A stretch of DNA of 64,000 bases from Moraxella oblonga NBRC 102422 (GCF_001598275.1 NZ_BCYQ01000006.1:51504-115503), one strand, 5' to 3'; shown: positions 45,444-55,957, counted from the stretch's first letter. The notes: generated from the letters alone by a model not told the origin. Numbers and translations: made by a program.

Positions 45444-46094
45444 ATGAAGCAATACACCACCAAAATCGGCATTGTTGCCCCCCTAGACCGTGCCAATGTG
45501 GATACCGATTTGATTATCCCCAAGCAGTTTTTAAAATCCATCAAACGCACAGGTTTTGGCGATAATTTATTTGATGAACTGCGTTATATGGACGAAGGTT
45601 ATTTGGGGCAGGATATTTCAAAACGCCCAAAAAACCCTGATTTTGTGTTAAACCAAGACCGCTATCAAGGAGCAACGATTCTGCTTGCTCGCACTAACTT
45701 TGGTTGTGGCTCCTCTCGTGAACACGCCCCTTGGGCATTAAATGAATATGGCTTTCGCACGGTGATTGCCCCAAGTTTTGCCGATATTTTTTATAATAAC
45801 TGCTTTAAAAACGGAATGCTTCCTGTGATATTATCAGAAAGTGAAGTTGATGAACTCTTTAATGAATGTTTTGAAAATGTCGGCTATCAATTGACGGTAG
45901 ATTTACAAAATCAAAAAGTGATTAGTCCATCTGGTAAAGAATATGCCTTTGAAGTGGATGCATTTCGTAAGCATTGTTTATTAAATGGTTTAGATGATAT
46001 TGGTCTAACTTTGCAAAATGCCGATGAAATCCGTGCCTTTGAAGAAAAAGCCAAAGCGGATAGACCTTGGGTATTTAGAGAATTGACAGCTTGA
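45444..46094 (+). CDS. leuD: 3-isopropylmalate dehydratase small subunit
   Basis: A 216-residue partner of LeuC. Marks: [38 protein letters not shown] and [23 protein letters not shown] lies before the ATG at 45444. It is 2.6 kb from leuC, with accessory genes between, and is followed by a small gene and leuB. Confidence 0.96.
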   Translation: MKQYTTKIGIVAPLDRANVDTDLIIPKQFLKSIKRTGFGDNLFDELRYMDEGYLGQDISKRPKNPDFVLNQDRYQGATILLARTNFGCGSSREHAPWALNEYGFRTVIAPSFADIFYNNCFKNGMLPVILSESEVDELFNECFENVGYQLTVDLQNQKVISPSGKEYAFEVDAFRKHCLLNGLDDIGLTLQNADEIRAFEEKAKADRPWVFRELTA

Positions 46095-46095
46095 T

Positions 46096-46392
46096 ATGAC
46101 TTTTAATATTGCAAGTTATTTATTTGAAGGCTTAACCAATTTAAATGATGGGTTTGATAGTCCAAATATTTTTTATGTTTGTCAAGATGATTTTGAGATT
46201 GTCCTTAATCGTGCAGAACAAAAAAATATTAACATTTGGGGTATTGAGCCGTGGTTAGATGGTGAATTTTATGGCGTAGCAATCTATGAAGATTATGGAT
46301 TGTCCGCCAATGACCCAAATTGGTATCGTCAGGCTTTTGAAAAATTTAAAAAAGAAAACAGCCATTTGCAATATGCAATTACTTTTGGTTAA
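46096..46392 (+). CDS. Small protein of unknown function between leuD and leuB
   Basis: A 98-residue soluble protein (YLFEGLTNLNDGFDSPNIFY ... YRQAFEKFKKENSHLQYAI), acidic and aromatic-rich. It begins one base after the leuD stop, so it is translationally coupled to it, and ends 24 bases before leuB. Its style (size, AT content) matches the accessory immunity-like genes nearby. Family not recognised. Confidence 0.6.
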   Translation: MTFNIASYLFEGLTNLNDGFDSPNIFYVCQDDFEIVLNRAEQKNINIWGIEPWLDGEFYGVAIYEDYGLSANDPNWYRQAFEKFKKENSHLQYAITFG

Positions 46393-46416
46393 GTGAATTT
46401 AAATTAAGGAATATGT

Positions 46417-47490
46417 ATGAAACACATCGCAATCCTAAATGGCGACGGTATCGGACCTGAAATCGTTGCCCAAGCAGTTAAAGTTTTGGATAAACTCATT
46501 GAACAAGGCTTACAAGTTTCTTATGAATACGCCAAACTGGGCGGAGAGGCTTATGATGCTTATGGCGTGCCATACCCTGCCCAGACCCAAGAGATTGTAC
46601 GAAAAGCCGATGCGGTGCTACTTGGGGCGGTAGGTTCGCCACAATATGACACTTTGGATAGACCGCTTAGACCAGAACGAGGGCTTTTGGCAATTCGTAA
46701 GGATTTAAATTTATTTGCCAATTTGCGTCCTGCAATTCTTTATAAAGAACTTGCTAATGCCTCTACTTTAAAACCAGAGGTGGTATCAGGGCTTGATATT
46801 TTGATTGTGCGAGAACTCACAGGCGATATTTATTTTGGCGAACCTCGTGGTATTATTACCAATGATAAAGGCGAAAAAGAGGGCTTTAATACAATGCGAT
46901 ATTCTGAGAGTGAAATTCGCCGTATTGCCAAAGTGTCTTTTGAAGCGGCACAAAAACGAAATAAAAAACTCTGCTCAGTGGATAAAGCCAATGTTTTAGA
47001 AACCACCGAACTTTGGAAAGAGATTTTTACAGAAGTTGGCAAAGACTATCCTGATGTACAGCTTAGCCATATGTATGTGGATAATGCAGCAATGCAATTG
47101 GTTAAAAACCCCAAGCAGTTTGATGTGGTGGCGACAGGTAATATCTTTGGCGATATTCTCTCCGACCAAGCCTCAATGCTGACAGGCTCTATTGGTATGC
47201 TCCCATCGGCAAGCCTTGACGAAAATGGCAAGGGCTTGTATGAGCCATCACACGGCTCAGCTCCTGACATTGCAGGGCAGGACAAGGCAAATCCTTTGGC
47301 GACCATTTTGTCTTTGGCAATGCTTTTGCGGTACAGCGTGGGCGATGAAGTGCGTGCGGTGCAGGTAGAAAGTGCGGTACAACAGGTGCTGGCGGACGGT
47401 CTAAGAACGGCGGATATTTATGAAGAGGGGACAACTTTGGTTAGTTGTAGTCAGATGGGTGATGCGGTGCTGGCAAAGCTATCCATTTAA
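46417..47490 (+). CDS. leuB: 3-isopropylmalate dehydrogenase
   Basis: A 357-residue NAD-dependent enzyme oxidising 3-isopropylmalate to 2-oxoisocaproate, completing the leucine branch here. Marks: [61 protein letters not shown] and [14 protein letters not shown]. Normal length. AAGGA precedes the ATG. Confidence 0.97.
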   Translation: MKHIAILNGDGIGPEIVAQAVKVLDKLIEQGLQVSYEYAKLGGEAYDAYGVPYPAQTQEIVRKADAVLLGAVGSPQYDTLDRPLRPERGLLAIRKDLNLFANLRPAILYKELANASTLKPEVVSGLDILIVRELTGDIYFGEPRGIITNDKGEKEGFNTMRYSESEIRRIAKVSFEAAQKRNKKLCSVDKANVLETTELWKEIFTEVGKDYPDVQLSHMYVDNAAMQLVKNPKQFDVVATGNIFGDILSDQASMLTGSIGMLPSASLDENGKGLYEPSHGSAPDIAGQDKANPLATILSLAMLLRYSVGDEVRAVQVESAVQQVLADGLRTADIYEEGTTLVSCSQMGDAVLAKLSI

Positions 47491-47535
47491 TGTCAGTTTT
47501 TGATGTGTAATATTAGAAATTGGCAATTTTGCTGA

Positions 47536-48138
47536 ATGATGATATATCTACGTCATACGCCTTTATCAAATATTTTGTCTCATGCTCATGGTTGTTTGAC
47601 AATAAATGACCGTGAGCGTGTTGGTCATTATCGGCATGGTATATTAAGTCGCTTTTGCCAAATCAATCATTTACCTATGCCTATTTATGATAAAAATGAT
47701 TATGGCAAACCCTTTGCAAAAAATATCCCCATTTTATCTTTTAATCAGTCGCATTGTGCCAGTGATTATGTATTGATATATAGTCTTGATGTTAAAAATA
47801 TCGGTGTGGATATTGAAAATACCAATCGTCAAGTTAAATTTCATAATTTGGCAAAACGCTATTTTCACAATGATGAATATAAAATTTGGCAAAATGATTA
47901 TTATGATGAATGTTTGTGGTTTAAACTGTGGACAATTAAGGAAGCGGTATTAAAAGCAAGTGGCATTGGCATTCGTTTGCCCCTAAATGAAATCAGGGCG
48001 GTATTTATTGATGGTGATACAGGTTATGTTTACCATAAAGATATTGGTAAATTTTATTTTAAAAATATCATGATAAATGCTTGTATGACAACGGTGGCAT
48101 ATCCCTTTGAATATGGTGATGTTCAAATCAAATTATAA
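47536..48138 (+). CDS. 4'-phosphopantetheinyl transferase superfamily protein
   Basis: A 200-residue Sfp-type enzyme that transfers phosphopantetheine from CoA to carrier proteins. The two magnesium/CoA motifs are NIGVDIENTNR and FKLWTIKEAVLKASGIGI. Sequence upstream includes FNQSHCASDYVLIYS, matching the FNxSH motif. The target (fatty-acid ACP or a secondary-metabolite carrier) cannot be told; no NRPS/PKS is in the window. Confidence 0.85.
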   Translation: MMIYLRHTPLSNILSHAHGCLTINDRERVGHYRHGILSRFCQINHLPMPIYDKNDYGKPFAKNIPILSFNQSHCASDYVLIYSLDVKNIGVDIENTNRQVKFHNLAKRYFHNDEYKIWQNDYYDECLWFKLWTIKEAVLKASGIGIRLPLNEIRAVFIDGDTGYVYHKDIGKFYFKNIMINACMTTVAYPFEYGDVQIKL

Positions 48139-48314
48139 CATATTAGCTAGACTGTATATTTTTTTAATTTTAATCAAATTGGCTATGAAAGATGTGTTGT
48201 GTAATGGAAAATTAAAGTAACGCCATAATTCATTTGATATTTTGGCTAGACCTGTATTTTTGGTTCGTCCATGATGTAGGTTGGTAAATCAAAAATAAAA
48301 ATACTGTTTTATCA

Positions 48315-48848
48315 TCATGGTTTTTTCTTAAAAAACAAAGTTTGATTGTTGTCATCTCTAAATAACAGCTGATTTTCATCAACTTGATAGCTGATGTTGT
48401 CATTTTTAATAAAATGTTGTATGGTGGTTTCGTGGTCAGGATAACAACCAACTAAGGTAGAAAATGACATGGTTTTAATCTTAATCACTTTATTTGTTGT
48501 TTTATCAAAACCAACAATGCTACTATTATGATTGCAACCTGCATCCACAGAAAAATGATACTGATAATTTAGGTCATAATCAGGGTCGTGCATTTCTCCA
48601 CGTTTTTCGGATTTGGCAAAATTAAGGGTGATTGTACCATCTAGCAATTTTAAGTTTTCATCAATAAGATTTTCTCCCTTTTCAAATTGCCAAGTGTGCT
48701 GAGTCAGTAAAGACAACTGCTCATCAATGCTGAGTGTTTGTTTGGTGGAAATGTGATTGCTTTGATGATTTGATGGTAGTGCGTTATTATGACACCCTAA
48801 CAATACGCTGGTTAAAGCAATGATTGATAAAAAATTATTTATTTTCAT
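48315..48848 (-). CDS. META-like lipoprotein
   Basis: A 177-residue protein with signal MKINNFLSIIALTSVLLGC (lipobox LLGC) and a small beta domain: HTWQFEKGENLIDENLKLLDG, HFSVDAGCNHNSSIVGFDK, then MSFSTLVGCYPDHET and QLLFRDDNNQTLFF. This fits META/HslJ-type domains. Its start overlaps the Lon-like protease gene end by 14 bases. Function unknown; envelope stress or protease inhibition is only a guess. Confidence 0.75.
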   Translation of the reverse strand: MKINNFLSIIALTSVLLGCHNNALPSNHQSNHISTKQTLSIDEQLSLLTQHTWQFEKGENLIDENLKLLDGTITLNFAKSEKRGEMHDPDYDLNYQYHFSVDAGCNHNSSIVGFDKTTNKVIKIKTMSFSTLVGCYPDHETTIQHFIKNDNISYQVDENQLLFRDDNNQTLFFKKKP

Positions 48849-51177
48849 CTACCTTCTCCCAAGACATTAAACGTTTCATGATTTTATAAAACAACGTATT
48901 CTTTTTATAATCACCTTTTTTATTCTTATCATTGACGGATAAACCAGTTAATAATTGCAACGCTTCATAAACATTATTAATGGCATAAATGTGGAATTGT
49001 TTATTTTTTACCGCATTAATAATGTCATCATTGAGCATTAATTGTGTGATGTTGGTTTTTGGAATGATTACCCCTTGTTTTCCTGTCAACCCTCGCTCTT
49101 TGCAAATATCAAAAAAGCCTTCTATTTTGGCATTGACACCGCCAATTGCTTGAGCTTCGCCCAGTTGATTCATTGAGCCTGTGATGGCAATGGATTGATG
49201 AATTGGTGTATTTGCCAATGCTGATAATAACGCCACGCATTCAGCAAGGGTGGCAGAATCTCCGTCAATATGGCTGTAACTTTGCTCAAAAGCAAGGCTG
49301 GCTGAGAAGTTAAGCTCGGCAAATTCGCTAAATAGTGAACGTAAAAAATTTGTCATGATGAGCATGCCTTTGGCGTGTAAACTGCCACCCAATTCTACAT
49401 CACGTTCAATGTCTAATATCTCCCCTGTGCCAAATTTTGGGGTGATGAGTGCAGTTAGGCGGGCAGGTAGCCCAAATTCACTATCGGCATAACTAATCAC
49501 GGTCAAGGCGTTGATTTGCCCTATGGCAAAACCATCGGTTTTGATGAGTTGTTGTCCATTATTTAATTCTTGCCAGTATAATTCTTTTAAATAACCTTGA
49601 CGTTCTTTGATGTTATCTAAGGCGGATTTGACGTGGTTGATATTGACGTTTTGGGTTTTTTGTGATGAGTGCTGTAATTGGTGTTGATGTGCTGATTCTA
49701 CCACCAATTGTAATAATCGGTCGCTGTGCAAATCTAATTTATTTTGGTCATCAGCATAAAATGACAATTCATCAAGAATAATTTCAAAAGCGGATTTATC
49801 AAATGTTGGCAAATTGTATTTTTTTATCATATCAAGTATTTTGTGAATGATAAATAATTCGCTGTCGGTATTTCTAGGAAGTGTGTCATTAAAGTCAGCT
49901 CTTATTTTAAAGGTGCTATTAAACTCTGGCTCAAATTCCAATAATTCATAATACAAATCTGGCTCGCCTAACAAAATGACTTTAATGGACAAATCTACAC
50001 TATCAGGCTCTAAGGAAACCGAACCTGTAAGTGTGAGCATTTGCTCTAAACTGGATATACGGATTTGTTTGGATTGTAATGCTCGTTTTAAGCCTTGCCA
50101 TGCGTAGGGGTGTTCTAATAATGATGATGCTTCTAATAGTAAATATCCGCCATTAGCTTTATGTAATGCTCCTGCCCTTATCATGCTGGCATCAGTTAAG
50201 ATTGTGCCTAATTGAGTGATGTATTCAATATGTCCAAGTAAATTGGGGTGGGTAGGCATATCTTCAAAAACAATCGGAGCTCCACTATTGGGTATATGGC
50301 TAACCGCAACATTGACATAATAACGATTGGGAACATTACCGACAGTTTTTACCATAAAATCTTCGTCATGCTCTACGATAAATAAAATATTGTCAATGAT
50401 GTCACTTTCATAATCTTTTAAATATTGGGCAATTTTTGGGTGGTGATGGGCATATTTTTTGATGATGGGGGTAATTAGGGGAGTGATGATTTTTTGAATG
50501 AGTGTTTGGTGCAGTTCATCAATTTTTTGATTGACTTCATTTTCTAAATTATCAAGTTCAATGTTAATTTTGGATAGTTTTTTTTGTAATTTGTCAAGTG
50601 CGGTGTTATTGATGGGTTTGTTGTCATCAATGGGGGTAAATACCGCTTTTTGGTCGGTGGGTTGTAATAAGGTTAAATTGTGATTTTTAGCCACATCATT
50701 TAATTCATCAATGAGTTGGCGTTCGTATTTTTGAGCAGATTGTTTGATGCTAGCGACACTATTTTGGTAGCTAATGCTATTAAATTTAGTGAGTATTTTT
50801 TGATAAAGTGTGTGCCACAATTTATGAACATCTTTGGCAAATAATGCCCCTTGACCACTAGGTAGGGTTAGGGCAATTGGATTTCTGGGGGTGGTAAAAT
50901 GCTGAACATAGACCAAATCGGGTGGTGTGGGCTCATTTTTGGCACGTTTGGCAAGCATACGAGTGATAAATGTGCGTTTACCAAGCCCATTTTCGCCCAC
51001 CGCAAAGACGTGATAACCGTTGGCACGAATGTCAAGGGCGGTCTGAATGGCATTGACGGCACGGCGTTGCCCAAAACTTTCATCAAGTGTGTGCAACTGC
51101 GTGGGCAATGATGCAAGCTGAGTATGGCGTTTTAGGGCGGTGTGGGGCAGACGATACAAGGCAAATGGGTCGGTCAT
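48835..51177 (-). CDS. Lon-like ATP-dependent protease (AAA, S16 family)
   Basis: A 780-residue protein. The N-terminal AAA-like region has Walker-A-like VGENGLGKRTF (about residues 57-67) and a long insertion with a coiled coil (residues ~130-240). The C-terminal S16 domain has the Ser-Lys dyad: S641 in DGDSATLAE and K684 in GGVNAKIEG, spaced 43 residues as in Lon. Unlike LonA it lacks the LON substrate-binding domain; it resembles the LonB-like bacterial family (YcbZ/LonH). It probably degrades misfolded or regulatory proteins. Confidence 0.88.
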   Translation of the reverse strand: MTDPFALYRLPHTALKRHTQLASLPTQLHTLDESFGQRRAVNAIQTALDIRANGYHVFAVGENGLGKRTFITRMLAKRAKNEPTPPDLVYVQHFTTPRNPIALTLPSGQGALFAKDVHKLWHTLYQKILTKFNSISYQNSVASIKQSAQKYERQLIDELNDVAKNHNLTLLQPTDQKAVFTPIDDNKPINNTALDKLQKKLSKINIELDNLENEVNQKIDELHQTLIQKIITPLITPIIKKYAHHHPKIAQYLKDYESDIIDNILFIVEHDEDFMVKTVGNVPNRYYVNVAVSHIPNSGAPIVFEDMPTHPNLLGHIEYITQLGTILTDASMIRAGALHKANGGYLLLEASSLLEHPYAWQGLKRALQSKQIRISSLEQMLTLTGSVSLEPDSVDLSIKVILLGEPDLYYELLEFEPEFNSTFKIRADFNDTLPRNTDSELFIIHKILDMIKKYNLPTFDKSAFEIILDELSFYADDQNKLDLHSDRLLQLVVESAHQHQLQHSSQKTQNVNINHVKSALDNIKERQGYLKELYWQELNNGQQLIKTDGFAIGQINALTVISYADSEFGLPARLTALITPKFGTGEILDIERDVELGGSLHAKGMLIMTNFLRSLFSEFAELNFSASLAFEQSYSHIDGDSATLAECVALLSALANTPIHQSIAITGSMNQLGEAQAIGGVNAKIEGFFDICKERGLTGKQGVIIPKTNITQLMLNDDIINAVKNKQFHIYAINNVYEALQLLTGLSVNDKNKKGDYKKNTLFYKIMKRLMSWEKVDENK

Positions 51178-51266
51178 ATTGGCAATAAAGTTTACATAAA
51201 AAAGAGATATTTTAACAGATAATAATATGATAAAATAGCAAGTTTACAAATTATCATTATACCATC

Positions 51267-51923
51267 ATGACTTATCATAAAATATCTGCGGATGCAGATG
51301 GTTTTAGTAGTGAATTACAACAGTTTGCTCATGACCTAAACTTGACATTTAGTGAAGTTCAGATTAATCAGTTATTGGGTTATCTGGATAATCTACTTCT
51401 TTGGACAAAAGTATATAATTTGACTGCCATTACTGCACCCAAAGATGCTTTTGTCAAGCATATTTTAGATTGTTTGGCGATTGTGGCGGATTTGCCTTTG
51501 GCTAAACAATCAGGCGTGAGTGTGCTAGATATCGGTACGGGGGCAGGTTTGCCATCTGTTATCATTGCCATCATGCGACCTGATTGGCAAATCACCGCCC
51601 TTGATAGTAATGGCAAAAAAATCCGCTTTATCAAACAAATGGTGGGTGAATTAAAATTAACCAATATCATGCCTGTTGCAAGCCGTATCGAAGAGTTTGA
51701 TGGTGAATTTGATGTAATTACGTCTCGTGCTTTTGCCAGTCTTGATGATTTTGTCAATCTTGCCAAGCCTTATCTTAAAAGCGATGGCGTACTGTACGCC
51801 ATGAAAGGTAAAGTGCCAACGGCTGATGATTTGGCGAATTTGAGTGATTGGCAAATCAACATCAAACCCATCAGCGTTCCCAAATTGAGCGATGAACGTT
51901 GTGTGGTATATTTGAGCAAATGA
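51267..51923 (+). CDS. rsmG: 16S rRNA (guanine527-N7)-methyltransferase
   Basis: A 218-residue SAM-dependent methyltransferase. The SAM motif is VLDIGTGAGLPSVIIAIMRP, preceded by LLLWTKVYNLTAI and followed by TSRAFASLDDFVNLAKPYL and GVLYAMKGK. It heads the rsmG-parA-parB run, an order widely conserved near the chromosome partition locus. Confidence 0.95.
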   Translation: MTYHKISADADGFSSELQQFAHDLNLTFSEVQINQLLGYLDNLLLWTKVYNLTAITAPKDAFVKHILDCLAIVADLPLAKQSGVSVLDIGTGAGLPSVIIAIMRPDWQITALDSNGKKIRFIKQMVGELKLTNIMPVASRIEEFDGEFDVITSRAFASLDDFVNLAKPYLKSDGVLYAMKGKVPTADDLANLSDWQINIKPISVPKLSDERCVVYLSK

Positions 51924-51956
51924 TGTTTTATAACTAATTGATTTAAAAGGTAAATT

Positions 51957-52712
51957 ATGGAAATTATCGCAATCGCCAACCAAAAAGGTGGAGTTGCCAA
52001 AACAACCACTGCTGTCAATTTAGCTTATGCGTTGGCACTGATTGGCAAAAAAAGAGTTTTACTCATTGACCTAGATGCACAGGGCAATGCGACAACCAGT
52101 TTGGGGTTTGACAAAAACGAGTTGTCCTATACGGTAGCAGATGTATTGCTCGATGGTGTGCCTTTGGCAGATACTATTTTGTATGGTAATGATTTAGACA
52201 TCATCGGAGCAAATCGTGATTTGGCAGGGATTGATGTGTCGTTGGCAGATGTGGCGGATGCACCGTTGTTGCTAAAAAACGCCATTTTGGACAGTCATTT
52301 AGACTATGATTTTGTCATCATGGACTGTGCTCCTAGCCTCAGTCTTTTGACAGTGAACGCATTGGTGGCAACCGATGGTGTGATTATCCCCATGCAATGT
52401 GAATATTTTGCGTTGGAGGGTATTGCAGATTTGATGGATACGATTGAAAAACTTACCACCATCAATCCCAAACTTCATGTACGTGGCGTGGTGCGGACGA
52501 TGTTTGATGGGCGTAGTACACTTGTGCAGGACGTGTCTGCGGAGCTTGAAAATTATTTTGGGGATAAACTGTACAAAACTTACATTCCCAGAAGCATTCG
52601 CCTTGCCGAAGCCCCAAGTTTTGGCAAATCCATCTTTGAATACGAAAAATCCTCCAAAGGGGCAATTGCTTATCATGAGCTGATGAACGAAGTGTTGGCA
52701 CAACGTGCGTGA
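51957..52712 (+). CDS. parA: Chromosome partitioning ATPase ParA (Soj)
   Basis: A 251-residue deviant-Walker ATPase moving the origin region with ParB. It has the K-GG-x-A-K-T-T motif NQKGGVAKTTTAVNLA (from residue 9), VLLIDLDAQGNATTSLG, VIMDCAPSLSLLTVNAL and short N-terminus, indicating a chromosomal (Soj-type) protein without the plasmid HTH. Followed by parB. Confidence 0.96.
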   Translation: MEIIAIANQKGGVAKTTTAVNLAYALALIGKKRVLLIDLDAQGNATTSLGFDKNELSYTVADVLLDGVPLADTILYGNDLDIIGANRDLAGIDVSLADVADAPLLLKNAILDSHLDYDFVIMDCAPSLSLLTVNALVATDGVIIPMQCEYFALEGIADLMDTIEKLTTINPKLHVRGVVRTMFDGRSTLVQDVSAELENYFGDKLYKTYIPRSIRLAEAPSFGKSIFEYEKSSKGAIAYHELMNEVLAQRA

Positions 52713-52799
52713 TGAGGTCAATTTTTAGGGCATGACTTACGAAAAAGTAAGAAGTTGTGTTACAATAACAAACTATTTTGTGTTGATTGGTAATTTGGC

Positions 52800-53837
52800 A
52801 TGACAAAAAAGCGTGGACTTGGTTCTAAGCGGGGCTTAGAAGCTCTGATGGGTAGCATTAAAAAAGAAAAAGAACTGACTTCGGTGGCACTTATGCCAAC
52901 TGCCGATGCGTCTGCCCCTACCCAGTCATTACAGGCATCAGCCTCCACCAATCATACTTCACCCTCTTTAAAGGTGCAAATAACCCAAACGCAAAGCACC
53001 AAGCCAGTATCTACCACGCTCACAACTGACACCGACGAACAAGTGGCGTTGGTGGATATTGATGTGGCACGTCTACAATCAGGCAAATATCAGCCACGCC
53101 GTCAGATGAATGAAGATGGGCTTAACGAACTTGCCAACTCTATCCGTCAGCACGGTGTCATGCAACCCATTGTCATTCGCCCATTGCTGACAGGCGAAGC
53201 CAAATCAGACGGTATCACCCACGAAATCATCGCAGGCGAGAGACGTTGGCGAGCATCAAAAATAGCAGGGCTTACCACCATACCCGCCATTGAACGTGTG
53301 TTATCTGATGAAGTGGCGATTGCGTTGGCACTCATTGAGAATATTCAGCGTGAAGATTTGCACGTTTTAGAACAAGCCGAAGCGTTGGAACGTTTTCATA
53401 CCGAATTTGGCATGAGTCATGCGATGATAGCGGATGTGGTGGGCAAAGCTCGGGCGACTGTTACCAACCTTTTGCGTCTTAACCATTTACATGACCAAGT
53501 TAAAATCTATATGCGTCAAGGTCAGCTTGATATGGGTCATGCCCGTACGCTGTTGTCATTATCCCAAGAGCAACAGCCACACATCGCCAAAAAAATCATC
53601 GATGCCCAGATGACGGTACGTGAAGCCGAAAAGTTGGTTAAATCTATCTTAAATCCAGAGCCAAAACCTATTGCGGTCAATAGCCATGAAATCATTGCCC
53701 TAAATCAGCGTCTGTCTGATGCACTAGGAGCAAGCGTTAAATTGAAACAGGGTAAGGATGGCAAAGGCAGTATGGAAATCTTTTTTCACAGTCATGATGA
53801 ACTGTCTCAACTGCTTAGCCAGTTTGGTGTTCAATAG
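52800..53837 (+). CDS. parB: Chromosome partitioning protein ParB (Spo0J)
   Basis: A 345-residue parS-binding CTPase. After a Thr/Ser-rich N-terminus, the ParB N domain begins at VDIDVARLQSGKYQPRRQM, with GVMQPIVIRP and ITHEIIAGERRWRASKIAGL, then the HTH region FHTEFGMSHAMIADVVGKAR and the C-terminal dimer domain. No exact parS palindrome was seen in the surrounding few kb. Confidence 0.96.
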   Translation: MTKKRGLGSKRGLEALMGSIKKEKELTSVALMPTADASAPTQSLQASASTNHTSPSLKVQITQTQSTKPVSTTLTTDTDEQVALVDIDVARLQSGKYQPRRQMNEDGLNELANSIRQHGVMQPIVIRPLLTGEAKSDGITHEIIAGERRWRASKIAGLTTIPAIERVLSDEVAIALALIENIQREDLHVLEQAEALERFHTEFGMSHAMIADVVGKARATVTNLLRLNHLHDQVKIYMRQGQLDMGHARTLLSLSQEQQPHIAKKIIDAQMTVREAEKLVKSILNPEPKPIAVNSHEIIALNQRLSDALGASVKLKQGKDGKGSMEIFFHSHDELSQLLSQFGVQ

Positions 53838-53870
53838 TTTTTTTCTTAAAATTAAAAAAGGTATCAATAT

Positions 53871-54533
53871 ATGTGGGAGCTTGTCAAAGCAGGTGGTATT
53901 TTGATGTTGCCAATCGTCATCTGTTCTATCGTGGCACTCGTGATTGTGATAGAGCGTGGGCGAAAATTGGGTTTTTCCAAAGTCGCTCCAAGTCAGCTTC
54001 GGGAGCAACTCATCGCTCAGTTATGTGGTAAAGATGGCTTGACTCGCAATCAGCTTTTGAGCGTGAAAGAGCATTCACCACTGGGCGATATTTTAGCAAC
54101 AGGACTTTTGTATCGCAAATATGGTGTGGATAGCATGACCATGCACATGCAAAACCGTGCCAGCGTCCAGATAGCCAACCTAGAAAAAAACATCAATATG
54201 TTAGGTACGATTGGGGCGGTTGCACCACTTTTGGGGCTTTTGGGGACAGTTTTGGGGATTATCAGCTCATTTTTGGCAATCACCAACGGAGCAATGCAAG
54301 ACCCTACCATGCTGGCTGCTGGCGTCTCCCAAGCACTCATCACAACCGCAGCAGGTATGTTTGTTGCCATTCCTGCACTCATGGCATATCGTTTTTACCA
54401 AAGACGCATTGTGGATATCAATGCCAAATTTGAAACCGAAGCAGGTTTACTTATCCAAGAAATGTACGATTATCAACTCATGAATACTGATGTTGATGAC
54501 AAAGACAAGAAAAACGCCAAAAACAGCGACTAA
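53871..54533 (+). CDS. exbB: MotA/TolQ/ExbB proton channel family protein
   Basis: A 220-residue inner-membrane protein with three membrane segments. MLGTIGAVAPLLGLLGTVLG and AAGVSQALITTAAGMFVAIPALMAY are the family signatures. With ExbD it powers TonB-dependent uptake of iron chelates and vitamin B12. It is 11 bases upstream of exbD. No tonB is adjacent. Confidence 0.93.
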   Translation: MWELVKAGGILMLPIVICSIVALVIVIERGRKLGFSKVAPSQLREQLIAQLCGKDGLTRNQLLSVKEHSPLGDILATGLLYRKYGVDSMTMHMQNRASVQIANLEKNINMLGTIGAVAPLLGLLGTVLGIISSFLAITNGAMQDPTMLAAGVSQALITTAAGMFVAIPALMAYRFYQRRIVDINAKFETEAGLLIQEMYDYQLMNTDVDDKDKKNAKNSD

Positions 54534-54544
54534 AAGGGTGTCAG

Positions 54545-54979
54545 ATGAGATTTCGTAAACCAACCGTTGAACCTTTGGAAATCAATCTAACTCCGATGAT
54601 TGACTGTTTGCTATTTTTGATTGTGTTTTTGCTCCTTGCAACTACCTTTAATCATTTTAGTCGCATTAACATTATTTTGCCAGAAGCAGAAGGGGTGGCA
54701 GTAACCAACGAGGGCAAGCAGATTGAAGTTGCTGTCAAAAAAGATGGCACTTATCTGGTGAACGGTGTGGCACTGGCAAGTAGCAGTGAAGCCGAGCTGA
54801 TTAATATGCTCCAAAAAGAAGCAGGTACTGACCGTAAGCAACTCTTTGTCATTGCAGCCGATGCCGAAGCATCTCACCAAGCGGTGGTGCGTGCGATGGA
54901 TGTGGCGGGCAAGATGGGTTTTTTAAATCTCAACATCAGTACCGTTGTGCCGATGGCTCATAAAAATAATGCCAAATAA
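54545..54979 (+). CDS. exbD: Biopolymer transport protein ExbD
   Basis: A 144-residue single-span protein; the N-terminal segment EINLTPMIDCLLFLIVFLLL carries the proton-path aspartate, and the periplasmic part has IEVAVKKDGTYLVNGV and FVIAADAEASHQAVVRAMDV. Pairs with ExbB. Confidence 0.94.
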   Translation: MRFRKPTVEPLEINLTPMIDCLLFLIVFLLLATTFNHFSRINIILPEAEGVAVTNEGKQIEVAVKKDGTYLVNGVALASSSEAELINMLQKEAGTDRKQLFVIAADAEASHQAVVRAMDVAGKMGFLNLNISTVVPMAHKNNAK

Positions 54980-54997
54980 TCTTTTAAGTCAGTAATC

Positions 54998-55957
54998 ATG
55001 AATGCCCCAACTGTAATTTTATCCACCAACCAAACCCATCGTTTGCACCATGCGTTTTTTATTCCTGTGGGTGAAATTAAGGCAACATTGCTTATCGTAC
55101 ATGGCATGAGTGAGCATGGTGGACGCTATGCCAAGTTTGCCCAGTTTTTGGCAGATAATGGCATACTGGTAGCAACTTATGATCAGCTTGGACATGGGCA
55201 GACTGCCAAAGATGAGAGCGAATTGGGGTTTTTTGATGAAAAACACCCTGTACAAACACTGTGCAAAGATGTGATTGTTGTGGCGAACGCTCTAAAAAAT
55301 CAAGCCAATTTACTGACTAAAAACCAACCAAACACCAAAATTCCCCATTTTATCATGGGGCATTCAATGGGGTCGTTTATTGTGCGGACGGTATTAGTAC
55401 ACCATGCCACAAGCTTTGATGGGGCGATTTTGATGGGGACGGGCAATTCGTTTGGTACGCTCAACACACTAAGCATGGGTTATTTGGCGGTGCAAAACAA
55501 ACTTAATCCCAAAAAGAAAAATCTACTTCTTGCTAGTGTTGTCAACCATCATTTGCTTGGTCAGATTACTTATCCCATCAGCCATTCGCCCTTTGCGTGG
55601 TTGTCAGAAAATCTGCAAAACATTCAAACGTTTGAAAATGATTCCTTGTGTGGATTTGTGTTTACCAATAATGGCTTTTTTACACTCAATCAATTTATCA
55701 AAAAAGCAACATCCGCCCATTGGTATGCTCATTTACCCAATGATTTTGGGGTGTTGCTTGTCAGTGGTAAAGATGACCCTGTGGGTAACATGGGGCAGGA
55801 TATTGTTGATTTGCAAGAAAATTTAATCAATATTGGCAAAAATTGCACCGTCAGACTTTATCCCAATATGCGTCATGAGCCATTGCATGAGACAGACAAT
55901 CAGCGAGTTTACCAAGATATCATACATTGGCTAAACGTGAATATGAAGATATGTTGA
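54998..55957 (+). CDS. Alpha/beta hydrolase (monoacylglycerol lipase-like)
   Basis: A 319-residue soluble hydrolase with IVHGMSEHGGRYAKFAQFL near the N-terminus, the nucleophile motif GHSMGS (S123), LLVSGKDDPVGNMG and the C-terminal histidine in MRHEPLHE; these suggest a serine esterase or lysophospholipase/MAG lipase. It lies 18 bases after exbD and may be co-transcribed. The last codons and the stop (55949-55957) coincide with a terminal inverted-repeat-like sequence of the downstream repeat element. Confidence 0.88.
   Translation: MNAPTVILSTNQTHRLHHAFFIPVGEIKATLLIVHGMSEHGGRYAKFAQFLADNGILVATYDQLGHGQTAKDESELGFFDEKHPVQTLCKDVIVVANALKNQANLLTKNQPNTKIPHFIMGHSMGSFIVRTVLVHHATSFDGAILMGTGNSFGTLNTLSMGYLAVQNKLNPKKKNLLLASVVNHHLLGQITYPISHSPFAWLSENLQNIQTFENDSLCGFVFTNNGFFTLNQFIKKATSAHWYAHLPNDFGVLLVSGKDDPVGNMGQDIVDLQENLINIGKNCTVRLYPNMRHEPLHETDNQRVYQDIIHWLNVNMKIC

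Noticed and set aside
51180..53870. parS site near parAB
   Set aside because: I looked for a TGTTTCACGTGAAACA-like palindrome and saw none; a full motif search of the genome would be needed.
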